From: Kuschelorhynchus macadamiae
Lineage: Eukaryota > Arthropoda > Insecta > Coleoptera > Curculionidae
DNA: 64,000 nucleotides
Direction of reading: 5' to 3'
Assembly (NCBI GenBank): GCA_030620095.1
Contig: JAUTXW010002146.1
Span: 310,001-374,000 of the forward strand
The position numbers were made by a program, and so were the translations under genes. This document shows positions 11,161 through 22,489 of the stretch, piece by piece (within the stretch, counting starts at the first letter, position 1; every line of letters begins with the position of its first letter). The notes beneath the pieces were generated by a model. That model ran no database searches, was not told where the DNA came from, and saw only the letters and a program-made list of their open reading frames with translations.

Positions 11161-13793
11161 CAAACAAACAAACAAACAAAAGTATGCTTTATTGCCGCAG
11201 AAAAATTCTACAATTTTATGGACAAAGCAAAATATACCTAAAAATAAGACATATCAAAACATTAATCGAAAATAATTTCGACAGGTCAGTGCTTTTTTTT
11301 TTTTAAAAATGTAAATTATCAATTTACCAAATCGTAAAACACACGTTAGAATATAGCATAACATTGCAAACAGTAAATGAATCATGATAACCTTATAAAA
11401 GTAAACAAACACACATGTACGAGGTGAATAATTTCGATGACATTGAAATCAAAATTGCAACTATGCGACCTTAAACTCTATGTTATTATAGTTATACAAA
11501 TAATTGTGATGTTAAACAGAAGGTATATTGAACTAGTGTAGAATGTAGTATACAAAAAGAATTAAATTGTTTTTAATCCAATACCTAACAAAAATAATTA
11601 AGTTTTAAGTGAATGTTCGACAGTTCTTTTCCCTAATAATAATAATAATGATTTACAAAATTCTATGCTATGAGTTAGGACATGACTCACAAAAGATTTA
11701 AGTAAACAAGCGAGTTTAGTGACAATTTAAAGAGACTTACTCACTGAAAAAAAAAATCATTAACGCTGTAAAATGGTCTCTCAATGAGGTATGCTTTGGT
11801 GTTTTTTCGAAATTGTGCAAGCATAGGGATAGATTTTAAATGTACTGGCAGATTGTTGTAAAGTTTTATGGCGTTGTAAATAATTGATTTTTTTATTAAT
11901 TCTGTGGAAGGAATGGGAAGATAAATATCATGCCTAGAGTTTCTGGTAGGGTATACATGTTGTGGCCTTTCTGGGAGGGTGTTTATATGTTTTCTCAGCA
12001 AACATACCGTTTCCAAAATAAATAATGCAGGAAGTGTTAATATTTCATGTTTTTTGAAATAGTATTGGCAGTGAGCTCTCTTATTTAGACCAAACAAATA
12101 ACGAATGACTCTCTTTTGAAGCATAAAAATACTACGAAATTGCTCGGTGGTACAGCAGCCCCAAAAGGGAAGGCCATAGCGGAGGTGGGATTCAAATAAA
12201 GAGAAATAAGTAAGTCTGGCAGAAGGAACGTCTAGTTCTTTTGAAACTGATCGAATGGCGAAGCAGGCGGTAGAAAGTTTTTTAGTTAAGGTGTCAATAT
12301 GATTAGACCATTTTAGGTTGCTATTTATATTTAAACCCAGGAATTTAACCGACTCTACGTATTCAATATTGCTGTTATGTACCTGAAGTGGTTGTAAAGT
12401 TCCCTTATAAGATAACGCCACCGTTTTATCGACGTTAAAACAAAGCATATTGGAATCGGACCAAGCCTTAATTATAACCAAGTCTTTGGAGATACTAGAG
12501 TGTAAAGACGTTGTATCAAAATCACTCCATGTTATGCTTGTGTCATCAGCAAAAAGGGAGATTCTTCCATTAATTTTAAGGTTCGTGATATCATTAATGT
12601 ATAACAAAAAAAGAATAGGTCCCAAGACTGAACCTTGAGGGACTCCACTTGTAATCAACTTACAATCAGAATCGGAACCATTAGCCCTTACAAGTTGTTG
12701 CCTTTTTCCAAGATAAGATTTGAACCAATTTAAAGAAGTACCACGAATTCCATAAAAATGTAGTTTGTTTATCAGAATTTCATGACTAACACAATCAAAG
12801 GCTTTCGCATAGTCACAAAAAACTGAGGCAGTTGGGTGGTTGTTATTGAGAGATAAATAGACGCCTCTAAGCAACGTGAACATGGCGTCACTGGTGCACT
12901 TGTTGGGTAGAAATCCGAACTGCTCCGGGGATATGATCTGATGTTTCAGGAGAAATGGCATAAGACGGTTCTTCAGTAGCCTTTCGATGATTTTTGATAG
13001 CACTGGTAGTAGTGCAATTGGGCGATAATTGCAAGAGTTAGTTTTTTCGCCGCCTTTATGAAGTGGAATAATTATAGCTGTTTAAAGGCAATCAGGGAAT
13101 ACACCTTTTATAAAGGACTCATTTATTAATGTTGTAAGGGCCTCTATGACTGGGAGTGGCAAGTTCAGGAATATTCTAATTGATAGGCCATCAGTGCTAC
13201 ACGAAGATTTACTTTTGATATTATGTATTACCTTCAATAGTTCAGTGTTGCTAACGGGACTTAAGAAAAAGCTATCAGCTAAATTTTTTGAAGGAGGGAG
13301 AAACGAAAGAGGGTCCAAACTTGGCGAGATACTAGAGGTAACATTTTTGCTTACATTAATAAAATAATCATTTAGATCATTAGCCCCTGGCAAGATCTGA
13401 GTCACAGGGTTTGATTTGTTTCTGAGGTTATTGATGATGGACCAGGTTTCTTTTGAAACGTTATTAGAGTTTGTTAGACGTTTTCGGTAGTGTAATTTTT
13501 TTGCTGACTTAATAAGAGTAGTGTAGATCCTCCTATAATTAGAGATATAGTCGAGAATAAGAAAGGAGTCGGTGAATTTTTTTATATATGAGAGCGAGCG
13601 CATATTTTTAGCAGAAATTCGTATTCCTTTCGTGGTCCACGGTTTATGCCGCTTAGGTTTGATATTCTTAAGCGGGAAGGCCTTGTTAAAAGCACTTAAA
13701 GTTTTATTTAAAAAAGTTCTGAAGTTTGTGTTGACATTATCAGATTCAAAATTCCAATTGGTGTTAAAGCAAATATTATGAAATACTGAGAAA
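11161..13793 (-). mobile_element. LINE-A1, non-LTR retrotransposon inserted in hAT-2
   Basis: The element reads leftward. The (TTTG)n 3' tail is at 11161-11181, next to a 3' UTR of about 560 bp, and the 5' truncation is at about 13793. The break lies between TTTTGTACCTT and TGCAAAACAAGAG, which are adjacent codons of the hAT gene (AVLYL | AKQELVFRGHDE). The sister copy is at 36192-38795. Confidence 0.9.
11741..13790 (-). pseudogene. LINE-A1 reverse transcriptase, one in-frame stop from open
   Basis: Reading leftward: the ORF2 linker (KPWTTKGIRISAKN), an open frame 13603-13082, one TAA, then 420 further codons from 13003 in the same frame. The stop replaces the Lys found in the sister copy (FPECLKTPIII). 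RT motifs numbered from 13003 are VFCDYAKAFD (61-70, first catalytic Asp), GVPQGSVLGP (120-129) and FADD (151-154). The C-terminal end is PFYSVNDFFF. The type is CR1/Jockey-like; I cannot fix the clade. The endonuclease was lost to 5' truncation. Confidence 0.9.
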
Positions 13794-15399
13794 TTTGCAA
13801 AACAAGAGTTAGTCTTTCGCGGTCATGATGAGAGCAGCGAGTCAATTAATAGGGGGAATTTTAAAAAGCTTATAGGTTTATTAATATCCAGAAGTTTCCA
13901 AGAACTAAAAGATAATCACGAAAAAATTAACTATTCAAAACGAATTAATTAATTATTAATTGAATTTAATTAAATGCGTTTCTGATTGTTTAAATGATCA
14001 TGTAAAAAATTAAATAATGAACACAGAGTTTTTTTCTGTGCAAGCGGATGACACCACTGATATTACGCAAACCTCCCAGTGCTCTATAATTTTAAGATAC
14101 GTTAATTCAGAAGATTCAGTAGTCGAGAGACTCTTAGGATTTTATAATGTCAGCTCCGATAGAACGTCGGAGAATTTATATTTTCTATTGGATCAAATTT
14201 TGGACCAATTTGACTATAAACATAAATTAATAGGGCAATGTTACGATGGCGCAAGTGTGATGTCTGGCCATCTAAATGGTCTTCAAAAAAAAAGGAAAAA
14301 GCGCCGCTAGCTGTATTTGTCCATTGTCTTGGCATCGTCTTAACCTTATGATGCAGCAAAGTTTAAAAATATTTCTAAATGTCGAATTTTTTTTGCAAGT
14401 CTTAGTGGTATTCTCTCATTTTTTCATCACTCAGCCAAACGAACGTATGCTCTTACATCTGCATCTATGAGGCGTATACCAACAATTTTAGAAACTCGTT
14501 GATCTTCAAATTCGAAGTTAGTAAATGTGATTGTTAAAGACTGGAATAAATTAAAAGACTTTGAATTTGTTACAAACTGTGACAAATCTGATGAAAAATC
14601 CATCCGGCTTGCGAGGATTTTTAGGTGAGATGAACGATTTTGAATTCACGTCTCTGGCATTAGTGTTTAATGACATTTTTTTAACCACGGACATACTATT
14701 TGCGTTCTTCAAAAAAAATCGCTTGACATTTAATTTTGCATATACAATATAAAACGCTGTCGTGAGGCGCTCTGTAAAAAAAGAAATGAAAATTTTTTTA
14801 ATACCATGTTTAATAAAGCAAATTCTATTACAGAAATAAATCATTACAAACGTGAGCTTGCTAAGCTTTCACCTGAAGAAATTAAGGCTAAGTATAGAAC
14901 CCTTTTTTATGAAATGTTGGATCATATTTTAATGGAAATGACAGACACTAAGCTTTCAAGACTGTGAAAAACTTACATTTTTATGTTTGGCAGACTCTAC
15001 TAAATTTTCCGAATATAGTTTAAATTTTCCGACTGGCCCGTTTGAAAATTTGTTACAGTTATATGGGGAAATATTTTCAAAAAGTCAACGACTTAAAAAT
15101 GAGCTTGGTCTTATTTTTGTCAATGATAGTAATTGGAATATATCTCTGCAAGAGCATGTGAAAAAAATTAATGAAAATAAAAATATTTTAACCAAAGCAT
15201 ATAAAGTGTTTTTCCTTGTTTTGACAACACCGTCAACAAGTGCTTGGATAGAAAGAAGTTTTTCTTGCCTCAAACGTGTAAAAACTTATTTAAGAAATAC
15301 AATATCTCAAGAAAGACTTACTTCTCTAGGCAATATTTCAATTCAAAAGGAATTTCTGGAGGGCCACTCTTCCTGATATAAAAAAAATTCTGGAAAAAA

Positions 15400-16460
15400 A
15401 AATTATTGCGATATTTTCTTGCGTTATTTGCACTTCACTTACTTTTTCACCCGCACTTTTCTGCAGACGTTTCGCCAAAATCTTACTTGGAATTTTCGAT
15501 GCTTGCCTCTATGAATATTCGTGTTCTCAGAATATTCTGATAATCAGATATAAAATTCTGTTTATCACCTATATAATATTCTTAGAATATGCGGCATATA
15601 TGAATCAAATAAAACTATAATAATATTTCTATAAACAGGAATCAAATTTTGATCAAATATACTATATTTATTCATTCCCGCATTTTTCTTGTTTGGTATT
15701 GAAACAACCCCTAACCCCGATTCAAAACTCATAATTTCCGGTTTATGGTTTATATATTAATTTCAAATCTGTAAGTTTATGTAAAAAATACAAGAGGTAA
15801 AAAAGTTTTTAAATAAACCAAGCTATCGAAATTTATTTCGTTGCCTAAGTTTTTGTTTAAATTTAGTTAACAAGAATAATAGGGCTAGTCTATGTCAACT
15901 CCTTTCACTCATTTTTAAAATGTGAAAAAATATGCAGATAGTGTGTTTTCATATTAGTAATACTTCCAAAAAATTTCATTATGTCGCTTTTCGTTTTTAA
16001 GATACAAAATACAAACATTATTTTTCCACCATCTTTGTACAACAATATCTCCTTAATTGTTGACTTTGAACAAGAAATATCAAATTCAAATTCCCTATTC
16101 TCCTCCCTAACTTTTTAGTTTTTCTACGGTGTAGAAGTTATTTGGCAAAATGATCATTCATGCATAGCCAATTTTGCTCCAAAAATTCCGGCATTTTGCT
16201 AAATTACTTTTAAATGATACATCTGACGAGAAAAACGCAAGAAGTAATTTTTATGTAAAATTTTCTAAGCTATCCAAATGAAAAAATTTCAGTGACGTAC
16301 CATTTTTTTCTTCAAAAATATGCGATACGGACGCCACTGGTAGAAATAAAAAAAATGTTGTACATCAGAAAATGTGTACCAAATTTCAAAAAGATATCTA
16401 TCCAAAATATTATAAAAGAAAAGATTTTTTTCTGAAAAGTTTACCAACCTGTATGTAAAA
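15400..16460. other. No gene; possible element-terminus debris
   Basis: AT-rich. ACGCCACTG at 16331-16339 and CAGTGACGTACC about 45 bp upstream form an imperfect inverted pair resembling the inner ends of the 8.2-9.3-kb element (CAGTGGCGTAC). It was not assigned to a complete element. Confidence 0.35.
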
Positions 16461-18515
16461 GTTATTTATTTACTTATTTATTTATTAGCACAGCCCAACA
16501 GGTGCTCTGAGCACCCAATAATAGGGCAGACATTATAATTATATTTGACATTTGTTTGTCGTCTCAGCGACTTTCAGTTAATCTACGTTTTAATAAGAAT
16601 ATATTCTGAAGTTGAAGAATATGGATTTCTTAAATTTAGATAGACCATTATGAAAAATGTCAATATCTGGGTTTTCAGCACATATATTATTGACTGTGTT
16701 CATGCATCTTATTAACGGGGAATTATAAAAGTAGTTAGTAGTTGTTTGGGGTGCTTGCAAGGGATTCCTATGGTGCGTTACGTAAGGCTTACAATTTATA
16801 CTAATATAATTTAAACAATATGGAGAGTCAACTAAATTATTTAGGATTTTAAATACAAAAACACTATCAAATATTTTCCTACGTACATATAAACTGTTCA
16901 TTTTATAAAAAGATAGATTGCTTTCATATGTATTAAAGTGTCTATGCCTGTGGAATCGAAAATTCAGGTTACTAACCAATTTCTTCTGCACAGCTTCGAG
17001 ATTATGAATATATTTTTCATAGTAAGGGTTCCACACTGTAGACGCGTATTCGAGAACAGATCTTACAAGAGAGTTATATAATAACATAATAGATCGAAAG
17101 TCTCTAGTTGCCCTAAGAACAAAACCAAGGATCCGGAGCGCTCTCTGGCATATACTGTTAATGTGGTTTTCAAAATTAAGTTTGTTGTCCAAAATTACAC
17201 TCAGATCCCTAATCTCACTCTTAAGTTGCAACTCAGCATCGTTCAGAAAAAGAGCATGCATGGGGGGACTTGTTTTTCTAGAAAACAGCATAACAAAACA
17301 CTTATTAATATTAAGGAACAATTTACGTTACAGTAATGAGAGAAATTGTCAAGGTCACGCTGAAGAGTTTTGTAATCTGATATATCATAAATGGTTTTAT
17401 ATATTTTTAGGTCGTCAAGACCTTTGAATGTTCAAAGCAAAGAGTAACGTCATTTATAAATATACTGAATAGTAACGGCCCTGGGGTACCCCAGAAGTTA
17501 CAAAATTTTTTTCAGAAAACACACTGTTTATTGCGACATACTGAAATATGATGTTAGGAGCCTCAGCAGGTTCCCGTGCATCCCGAAAGCCTCCAGTTTG
17601 GCAACGAGAGTCGGGTGATGAACTTTATCGAACGCCTTCGAAAAGTCGGCGTACACGGCGCTTACAGATTCTCTGCTCTCAATCAATTCCAATGTATCCT
17701 ATACAAAGGGAGTCAAGTTGGATAAGGTAGATCTTTTTCTAAAAAAACCGTGCTGTGAATTAGTTATTATTTCTTTACTCCAAAAGAATATTTCGTTAGT
17801 TAGTATGGATTCGAAAACCTTACCAAATAAATTCAAAAGTGAAATAGGTCTATAATTTGTGATATCCTCTTTTTTGCCTGATTTAAAGATTGGAATGACT
17901 TGTGCTACTTTCCACGCATCTGGAAATATTCCCTCGGATAAACACTTATTATACAAAATATGCAGAGGAATTGAAAGAGAATTACAACATTCTTTTAGGA
18001 AAATAGCTGGAAACCCGTCAGGGCCTGCACCTTTTCGAGCATCCAAATTCCTGACGCACAGTAATATATCATTTATATCAAGTAATTTAGTGAGCATGGT
18101 GGATTTATAAGTACGGGTGTGTTATTAGATTCAAACACACTGCTGAAGTAATCAGAAAAAAGTTCGAAAACCGATTGTAGATCCGAGGCAACTTTATCTC
18201 CAAAGTAAATTTTTTGAAGAATTGTTTTGGAATTTATTTTATTTGAAATAAAAGACCAAAAGCATTTACTGTTTTCTTTAATATTGTTCTCAGTTTTATT
18301 TACGTATTTTTGGTAATCTAAATTAATAGCTTTTTTTACTTTTTTTCGATAATTAGAAAATTGATTGTAGACGTTCGGATTTTTCGAGTGTTTCCAATTC
18401 TTATGGTGCTTATCTTTCTGTTTTAATAAGCTAATAGTGCTTCTAGAGAACCAAATAGGATATTTACAGTGATTAGACTTTTTTTTCGGAAGATGATTAT
18501 TAGTAGTTATAATAT
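16461..18515 (-). mobile_element. LINE-B2, 5'-truncated non-LTR retrotransposon
   Basis: The element reads leftward and ends in a (TAAA)n tail at 16461-16490, preceded by a 3' UTR with GCCCTATTATTGGGTGCTC. A similar 3' end without its coding part occurs at about 30690-30760. The 5' end merges into a CCT-rich run at 18515-18545. It is the same family as LINE-B1. Confidence 0.85.
16590..18500 (-). pseudogene. LINE-B2 ORF2 relic (linker, RT fingers, thumb)
   Basis: Frames on the minus strand hold the pre-RT linker (SKCFWSFISNKIN, 18073-18500) and RT fingers DARKGAGPDGFPAIFLKECC and YRPISLLNLFGKVFESIL (17699-18097). The thumb and C-terminus are MFLNINKC through NFENHINSICQRALRILGF (16590-17321). 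The palm between about 17320 and 17700, including YADD, is broken by frameshifts. It is not functional. Confidence 0.85.
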
Positions 18516-18652
18516 GGGAGCGCCTCCTCCTCCTCCTCTTCCTCTCTCTCATGTCCCTCATTCTTAACTTCCTCCCCTTTTATTCTCATTCGCATCATAT
18601 TTTTAATTTTTTCTCTTTGTTCTCCCACATTTGATTTTGCATTCTTAAGTCT

Positions 18653-18678
18653 TATAAATAGGTGCATCAAGATCATTT
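18653..18678 (+). promoter_or_regulatory. Possible core promoter of the RING gene (TATA and initiator)
   Basis: TATAAATA at 18653-18660 is followed at 18673 by TCATTT, which fits the arthropod initiator TCAKTY, about 80 nt before the RING-gene ATG. The spacing (about 22 nt from the first T of the TATA to the initiator A) is slightly shorter than usual. This is motif inference only. Confidence 0.4.
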
Positions 18679-18755
18679 TAGTATGTTAAGGTACGAGTGA
18701 CTGTTAAAGAAAAAAATCTGTTGAATAAATCTATTAATAATAATATTAAAATAAA

Positions 18756-19190
18756 ATGAGTGAATCAGTTGGAGAAAGAAATCGATCCATTCCGCTTCAG
18801 AGCCTCGAAGAAATTATACCAGGAGTTCAAGAAGAAAATATACCATTAGTTCGAGAAGAAAATAATGGGATTGTTTTAAAAAATTTGAACAAAACTGAGA
18901 GTGAAGAGAAAAAAGTGTTTTGTGCTATTTGTTTTGAAATAATCGAATATTATGATTCATGTAGACCAAATACATGTTCCCACATTTTTTGTTTAAAATG
19001 TATTTTAAGATGGAATGATGAAAATTGTTGTTCTATAATGGTAAACAATTGTCCTGTATGTCGCACTAGATATTACTATTTGGTACAAATCTTCAAAGAT
19101 GTAATTAGACATCATTTTGTTGTAATTTTAAAAAAAGAGGATAATATTTTTTTTATAATTTGTGTTTGTGAAAACTCTGGTAACAAATAA
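18756..19190 (+). CDS. Small intronless RING-finger protein, putative E3 ubiquitin ligase
   Basis: A complete 144-codon ORF with no homologous copy elsewhere in the window. Residues 1-53 are a polar, Glu-rich N-terminus containing two related EEN(I/N) stretches. Residues 56-102 form a C3HC4 RING: C56, C59, C74, H76, C79, C82, C99, C102, with the usual hydrophobic FCLKCILRW core. The tail is 42 residues with a hydrophobic patch (FVVILKKEDNIFFII) but no clear transmembrane helix. RING domains of this type recruit E2 enzymes for ubiquitin transfer; the substrate is unknown. A TATA-like box lies upstream. The island may be host, transposon cargo or of viral origin; the sequence does not decide. 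Confidence 0.75.
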   Translation: MSESVGERNRSIPLQSLEEIIPGVQEENIPLVREENNGIVLKNLNKTESEEKKVFCAICFEIIEYYDSCRPNTCSHIFCLKCILRWNDENCCSIMVNNCPVCRTRYYYLVQIFKDVIRHHFVVILKKEDNIFFIICVCENSGNK

Positions 19191-19690
19191 TTTTGTAAAA
19201 AAAGTAAATGTAAATATATATATAATAATTGACACACATTTTTTCCTTTTCCTATATTGAAACGACAACAATGATCTAACAAGTTTTTTAATACACACTA
19301 ATTTTCACATTACATAACAAAACAATTGTTATGGGTTGACACAAAAAGTGCCACGCCCTAAAATGGCACCACTTTTGCAGATCGAATCTTAAATTTTCTT
19401 ATGGGAATTTACATGTAAAAATGACGGTTTTGATTGTCGGACCGGCATAGCCTAATCTACTACTTTTTAATTATACTAATAATATTAATATAATTTGCAT
19501 CAAGTAAGAGAAAACTCAATTGAATACAGAAACAAGCGTTAACAAAATGTTATGCTAATATATGAGTGCTTCTAGTGGCAGTAGACATAATCGACACTTT
19601 TTTACATATGATTAACTATTTCATTTACAAATACAGTGTCAGATGTTAGAATAAAAAGAAGTATTTTGCATATAGCACTGAAAATATATA
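19191..19690. other. Intergenic, nothing recognised
   Basis: AT-rich sequence between the RING gene and the tandem repeat. No polyadenylation signal of the AATAAA form is evident right after the RING stop. Confidence 0.4.
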
Positions 19691-19699
19691 ACCGCTTAT

Positions 19700-19965
19700 A
19701 GTAACATTTGACATTTTTAAATTAATATTCTTGACGTATTCTTATTATCTTTACAATTTAAGTTTAAAATTAATATTTTTGACATTATCTATCCATTACG
19801 TTTATAACCTATATTTAAAATTAATATTGTTAAACTAATCTACCCATCACATTTACAAACTATGTTTAATATTAAACCTAACCTAACCTAACCTAACCTA
19901 TATTTAAAATTAATATTGTTAAACTAATCTACCCATCACATTTACAAACTATGTTTAATATTAAT
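19700..19965. repeat. Degenerate ~89-bp tandem repeat
   Basis: 19808-19875 and 19897-19964 are near-identical (CTATATTTAAAATTAATATT onward). Two more diverged copies can be followed back to about 19700. The two good copies are separated by a CCTAA run. Confidence 0.8.
19877..19900. repeat. Interstitial telomere-type (CCTAA)n run
   Basis: About 4.8 uninterrupted copies of CCTAA (TTAGG on the other strand), the canonical arthropod telomere unit, sit exactly between two tandem copies of an 89-bp repeat. It is too short to be a chromosome end. Confidence 0.75.
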
Positions 19966-19983
19966 ATTTAACAATATAATTTT

Positions 19984-20490
19984 CTATTTCTTTTTTTCAT
20001 TTTTGTTGCAGTAAAAGCAAGCATGTTCAGGAATTAGTATAAAAAGATGTATCCTACAAATAGCACAATGTAAATCAGAAGCACTAACAACATAGGCTCT
20101 TTTGTAGTGGCAGCTCACGTGATCGGATTCCCCTCTCCGTAAATATCTCATGTGAATTGCACTACAAGGAAGGCAAATAGCAAATGTTCCTAGTCTTCGA
20201 CTTTCAATTTTAGAGTAGCTTTGTATAACACATACATCTTTTTCTTCAAAATTATTAAATAATTCACTAGCCCTAAACTTGCTTACTTTTACGTCAGCCT
20301 CGGTTCCTAAATTTAGTAATTGTCCATCCATATCCACTCCTTCGTCAATTTCCTGATCATCTTCCTCCATCTCTTCCTCTTCCTCCTCTTCAATATAATT
20401 AATATCGATGTTACATAAGAATGATCTTCTAACAAGCCTAGATGACTTGTCCAAAAATGAATGTTTATAAGTGATGGAATCGCCTTCCAA
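19984..20490 (-). CDS. Acidic, Cys/His-rich putative zinc-binding protein (168 aa)
   Basis: An intact ORF convergent with the RING gene. Residues 33-54 are strongly acidic, with eight Glu in a row. Residues 100-161 carry two CxxC-based clusters: C106, C109, H113, H124, C127, H128, then C142, C145, H148, H156, C158, C161. This suggests a two-zinc, RING- or B-box-like fold, but it fits no family I can name. The C-terminus is basic (NEKKK). A LINE fragment on the other strand begins within about 60 bp upstream of the ATG, so the promoter may be lost. The function is unknown. Confidence 0.6.
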   Translation of the reverse strand: MEGDSITYKHSFLDKSSRLVRRSFLCNIDINYIEEEEEEEMEEDDQEIDEGVDMDGQLLNLGTEADVKVSKFRASELFNNFEEKDVCVIQSYSKIESRRLGTFAICLPCSAIHMRYLRRGESDHVSCHYKRAYVVSASDLHCAICRIHLFILIPEHACFYCNKNEKKK

Positions 20491-20544
20491 GTTATTAAAA
20501 ATATCTTATATTTCTTCAATTTGAGCGGCGATCTCCATATTATT

Positions 20545-21390
20545 TTCTTCAATTTGGACAGCGGTATACGTTATCTTGGTGTCCATTTTGACACGAACAT
20601 GTCCAGGAAGGTACACATAGAAAATACTAGGAAAAAACTATTGTATGTCCTTACGAAAATAAGATACGCTTCACGTCTTCTACCCAAACATGCATTATTG
20701 CTCCTTTACAATGCTTTAGCACACTCAATTTTAACATATGGAATATGCGTGTGGGGTAGCACTTATGAGACAAATCTATTACCCTTAATTAAACTGCAGA
20801 AGATGTGCTCTAAGGGCAATCAATCATGTACCTAGACAGCATCCCTCTGAGGAGCTCTTTCGATAGTCGAACATTCTGTCACTTCGAAAGCAGTATGCTT
20901 CAACAATATCATTGTTTATTTTTAAACATAAACATATATTAGATCTGAGATCTAATAATCAAATTCGACCAGATTTGGGCAAGAACTAACCCTGAAGGTC
21001 AAGTTTACTGAAAAAACAAGTATTCAAAAATGTTCATACATTCTGAGACCAAAGATTTTTAATAAATTACCTGCCAGTTTACGAATTAGCCTAAATTGCT
21101 TGAAGAAAAAAATTAAAAATATATTCATGTCCTCTGATATTGCTGAATTTATATAAACTAATGTTTAATTCATATTATTTCTATTACTCTAAATAGCCTA
21201 AATGTATTATATATCGGTTAGGTTATAGTTAATAAGTGTACCGGTTTATTATTTACATATACTAGAATAGCAAGTGCATCCTGGCCTCTGTTTTCTGTAC
21301 CTATAAAACTTTTAGGATGCAAATTGCCTCTGATTGTCTAATATAATTATTTATTGTAAATGGAAAATAAATAAAATTAAAAAAAAAATA
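20545..21390 (+). mobile_element. LINE-D 3' fragment (RT thumb, C-terminus, 3' UTR)
   Basis: The plus strand reads RYLGVHFDTNMSRKVHIEN and LLLLYNALAHSILTYGICVWG, the post-catalytic part of LINE reverse transcriptases. KIFNKLPASLRISLNCLKKK follows after frameshifts. The 3' UTR ends in an A-rich AAATAAATAAAATT tail at about 21365-21395. Palm, fingers and endonuclease are absent. Confidence 0.8.
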
Positions 21391-21429
21391 AAAAATACAT
21401 TGAAAATTTTAAACATGACGTAAGTAGGA

Positions 21430-22030
21430 AACTCAGCGAATCTCAATAAGCCGAGACCTCTAGGAATTCAACGACGTATGCCCAAATTGCTAATAAGTGT
21501 CCTGTTTTTATTAAGCCCAAAGAGCCATTGAAATTCTGCACTAGTGCCAAAACCTAGACATTTTCCAAGATAAGTCCATTTGATTCATCCATTGCTGTCA
21601 ACGTATGATCCAGAAGAGATTGAGGCATTGTGGTTGGATGTAAGGATAATGAGACTGTTTTAAAATTCTGCAATTTGGCTAAAGATAAACTAGCTGAAAA
21701 TTTTGAAGTCAAAGGAGTAAAGATTGCTCAAATGAAAAGCAAAATTGTGTGTATAACGGAAGACCTTTCTGAGGAAGATCTGATTCAGTGCCTGAGGATT
21801 CAAAACGAACCTTATATTTGTGCAGATCTAATTGTAAAATAGTTAAATACTGGCATATTAAGAAAGACAACCAAATTTTTCAAGTGATTGTTCAGCTGGA
21901 TCTTTTAACTTATGATCGTCTTTGAGATAAAATATCAAATAGTCATGATAGATACTTACTGGTTGGTTCCGATAGATGTGTTATTTATGACGCGATTGAA
22001 CCCTTAAACAAAGTTTACTGAATAAAAATA
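21430..22030 (+). pseudogene. LINE ORF1 (gag-like) fragment
   Basis: GIVVGCKDNETVLKFCNLAK, then KLAENFEVKG and KIVCITEDLSEEDLIQCLRI (21630-21840), follow the pattern of gag-like ORF1 proteins of I/R1/Jockey-type LINEs. Upstream FIKPKEPLKFC and downstream RCVIYDAIEPLNKVY-like stretches lie in other frames. Several stops are present. No attached ORF2 was found. Confidence 0.6.
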
Positions 22031-22388
22031 TAAGTTGCAGCACTTCAACACGTGACTCAATTTACTTATTCCTCTCGTCTCGCCTCGGCTGGTACATTCT
22101 GGGTCTCCGGCACATACACAGTTGGTTAGGCTCCGTGATCGCGCCAGTTTGTTATTGTCCTATATAGTGAAACAAAAAAAAATTCTTTTGACAAATATGA
22201 GCTAATATACCTATTAAATATTGCTCTGTAGATGGTTGTAAAAAACCAATCAATTTATCAATTCCGTTGTTTCGTCTATCGGTCTCTCTATTAGTTCGCG
22301 GCATAGCTTAAACACTACTTACCCGATTAACTCCAAATTTTGACCAAAAATTAAGGGTCATATGAGGATGACCTAGTAATATGTTAAA
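22030..22388. other. No gene; edge of the satellite array
   Basis: The CCAAATTTTGACCAAAAATT region near 22330 resembles repeats near 63830-63875. No coding sequence was recognised. Confidence 0.35.
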
Positions 22389-22456
22389 AAAAATGTTAGA
22401 GTGGTCTATTATTTGGGGTTAAGATCTAGTAAAAAAAACAAGTCTTTTTAAATTGT

Positions 22457-22489
22457 CGATGTTTCCCAACTTTACTGTTGCATCCTTAG
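22457..22489 (-). ncRNA. Hammerhead-like core, copy 1 (degenerate)
   Basis: The minus strand reads CUAAGGAU, GCAAC-AGUAAA-GUUGG, GAAACAUCG. The CUGANGA box has a G-to-A change and the first pair of stem II is lost, but the A-U and C-G pairs remain. It is probably inactive. Confidence 0.35.

Larger units (their letters stand above)
10768..15376 (+). pseudogene. hAT transposase (TTF zinc finger, RNase H-like, hATC), split and decayed
   Basis: The ATG at 10768 gives MNPITDVVCILLKTPF, parallel to MNPIHDIIASLIETPF in the 58-60-kb copy. A TTF-type zinc-finger remnant (CWPCLLVSNKYSVWNKEGF) and KENAKLYKIHFNENVQLNRL follow up to 11160. The frame resumes after the LINE with VFRGHDESSESINRGNFK. VQADDTTDI (first catalytic Asp) and GQCYDGASVMSG (second catalytic region) lie at 14017-14280. 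SFSCLKRVKTYLRNTISQER near 15250-15315 is the hATC dimerisation segment. The HCCAHRLNL region and much of the insertion domain have decayed with several stops. Confidence 0.85.
10266..15400 (+). mobile_element. hAT element (hAT-2) split by LINE-A1
   Basis: The left end CAGTGGCGGCTATTCAGATG at 10266 matches the CAGTGGCGGCTCGT termini of the hAT copies at 55608 and 58095. A second CAGTGGCGCAAACCGC terminus lies at 10496. A ZMYM-like hAT transposase relic starts at 10768 and ends at 15376. The LINE at 11161-13793 interrupts it. No convincing right terminus or 8-bp duplication was found, so the right edge is set just past the coding end. Confidence 0.7.

Noticed and set aside
16331..16339. ACGCCACTG as the right end of hAT-2
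   Set aside because: Only the outer 8 bases agree with the hAT terminus, and the adjacent 8 bases do not match the left flank of either candidate start (10266 or 10496).
19877..19900. A chromosome end
   Set aside because: Under five units, inside a tandem duplication, with genes and transposons on both sides.
20313..20552. Minus-strand frame rich in Lys and Arg overlapping the acidic gene
   Set aside because: It is the shifted reading of the GAA/GAG-rich acidic tract of the 19984-20490 gene.
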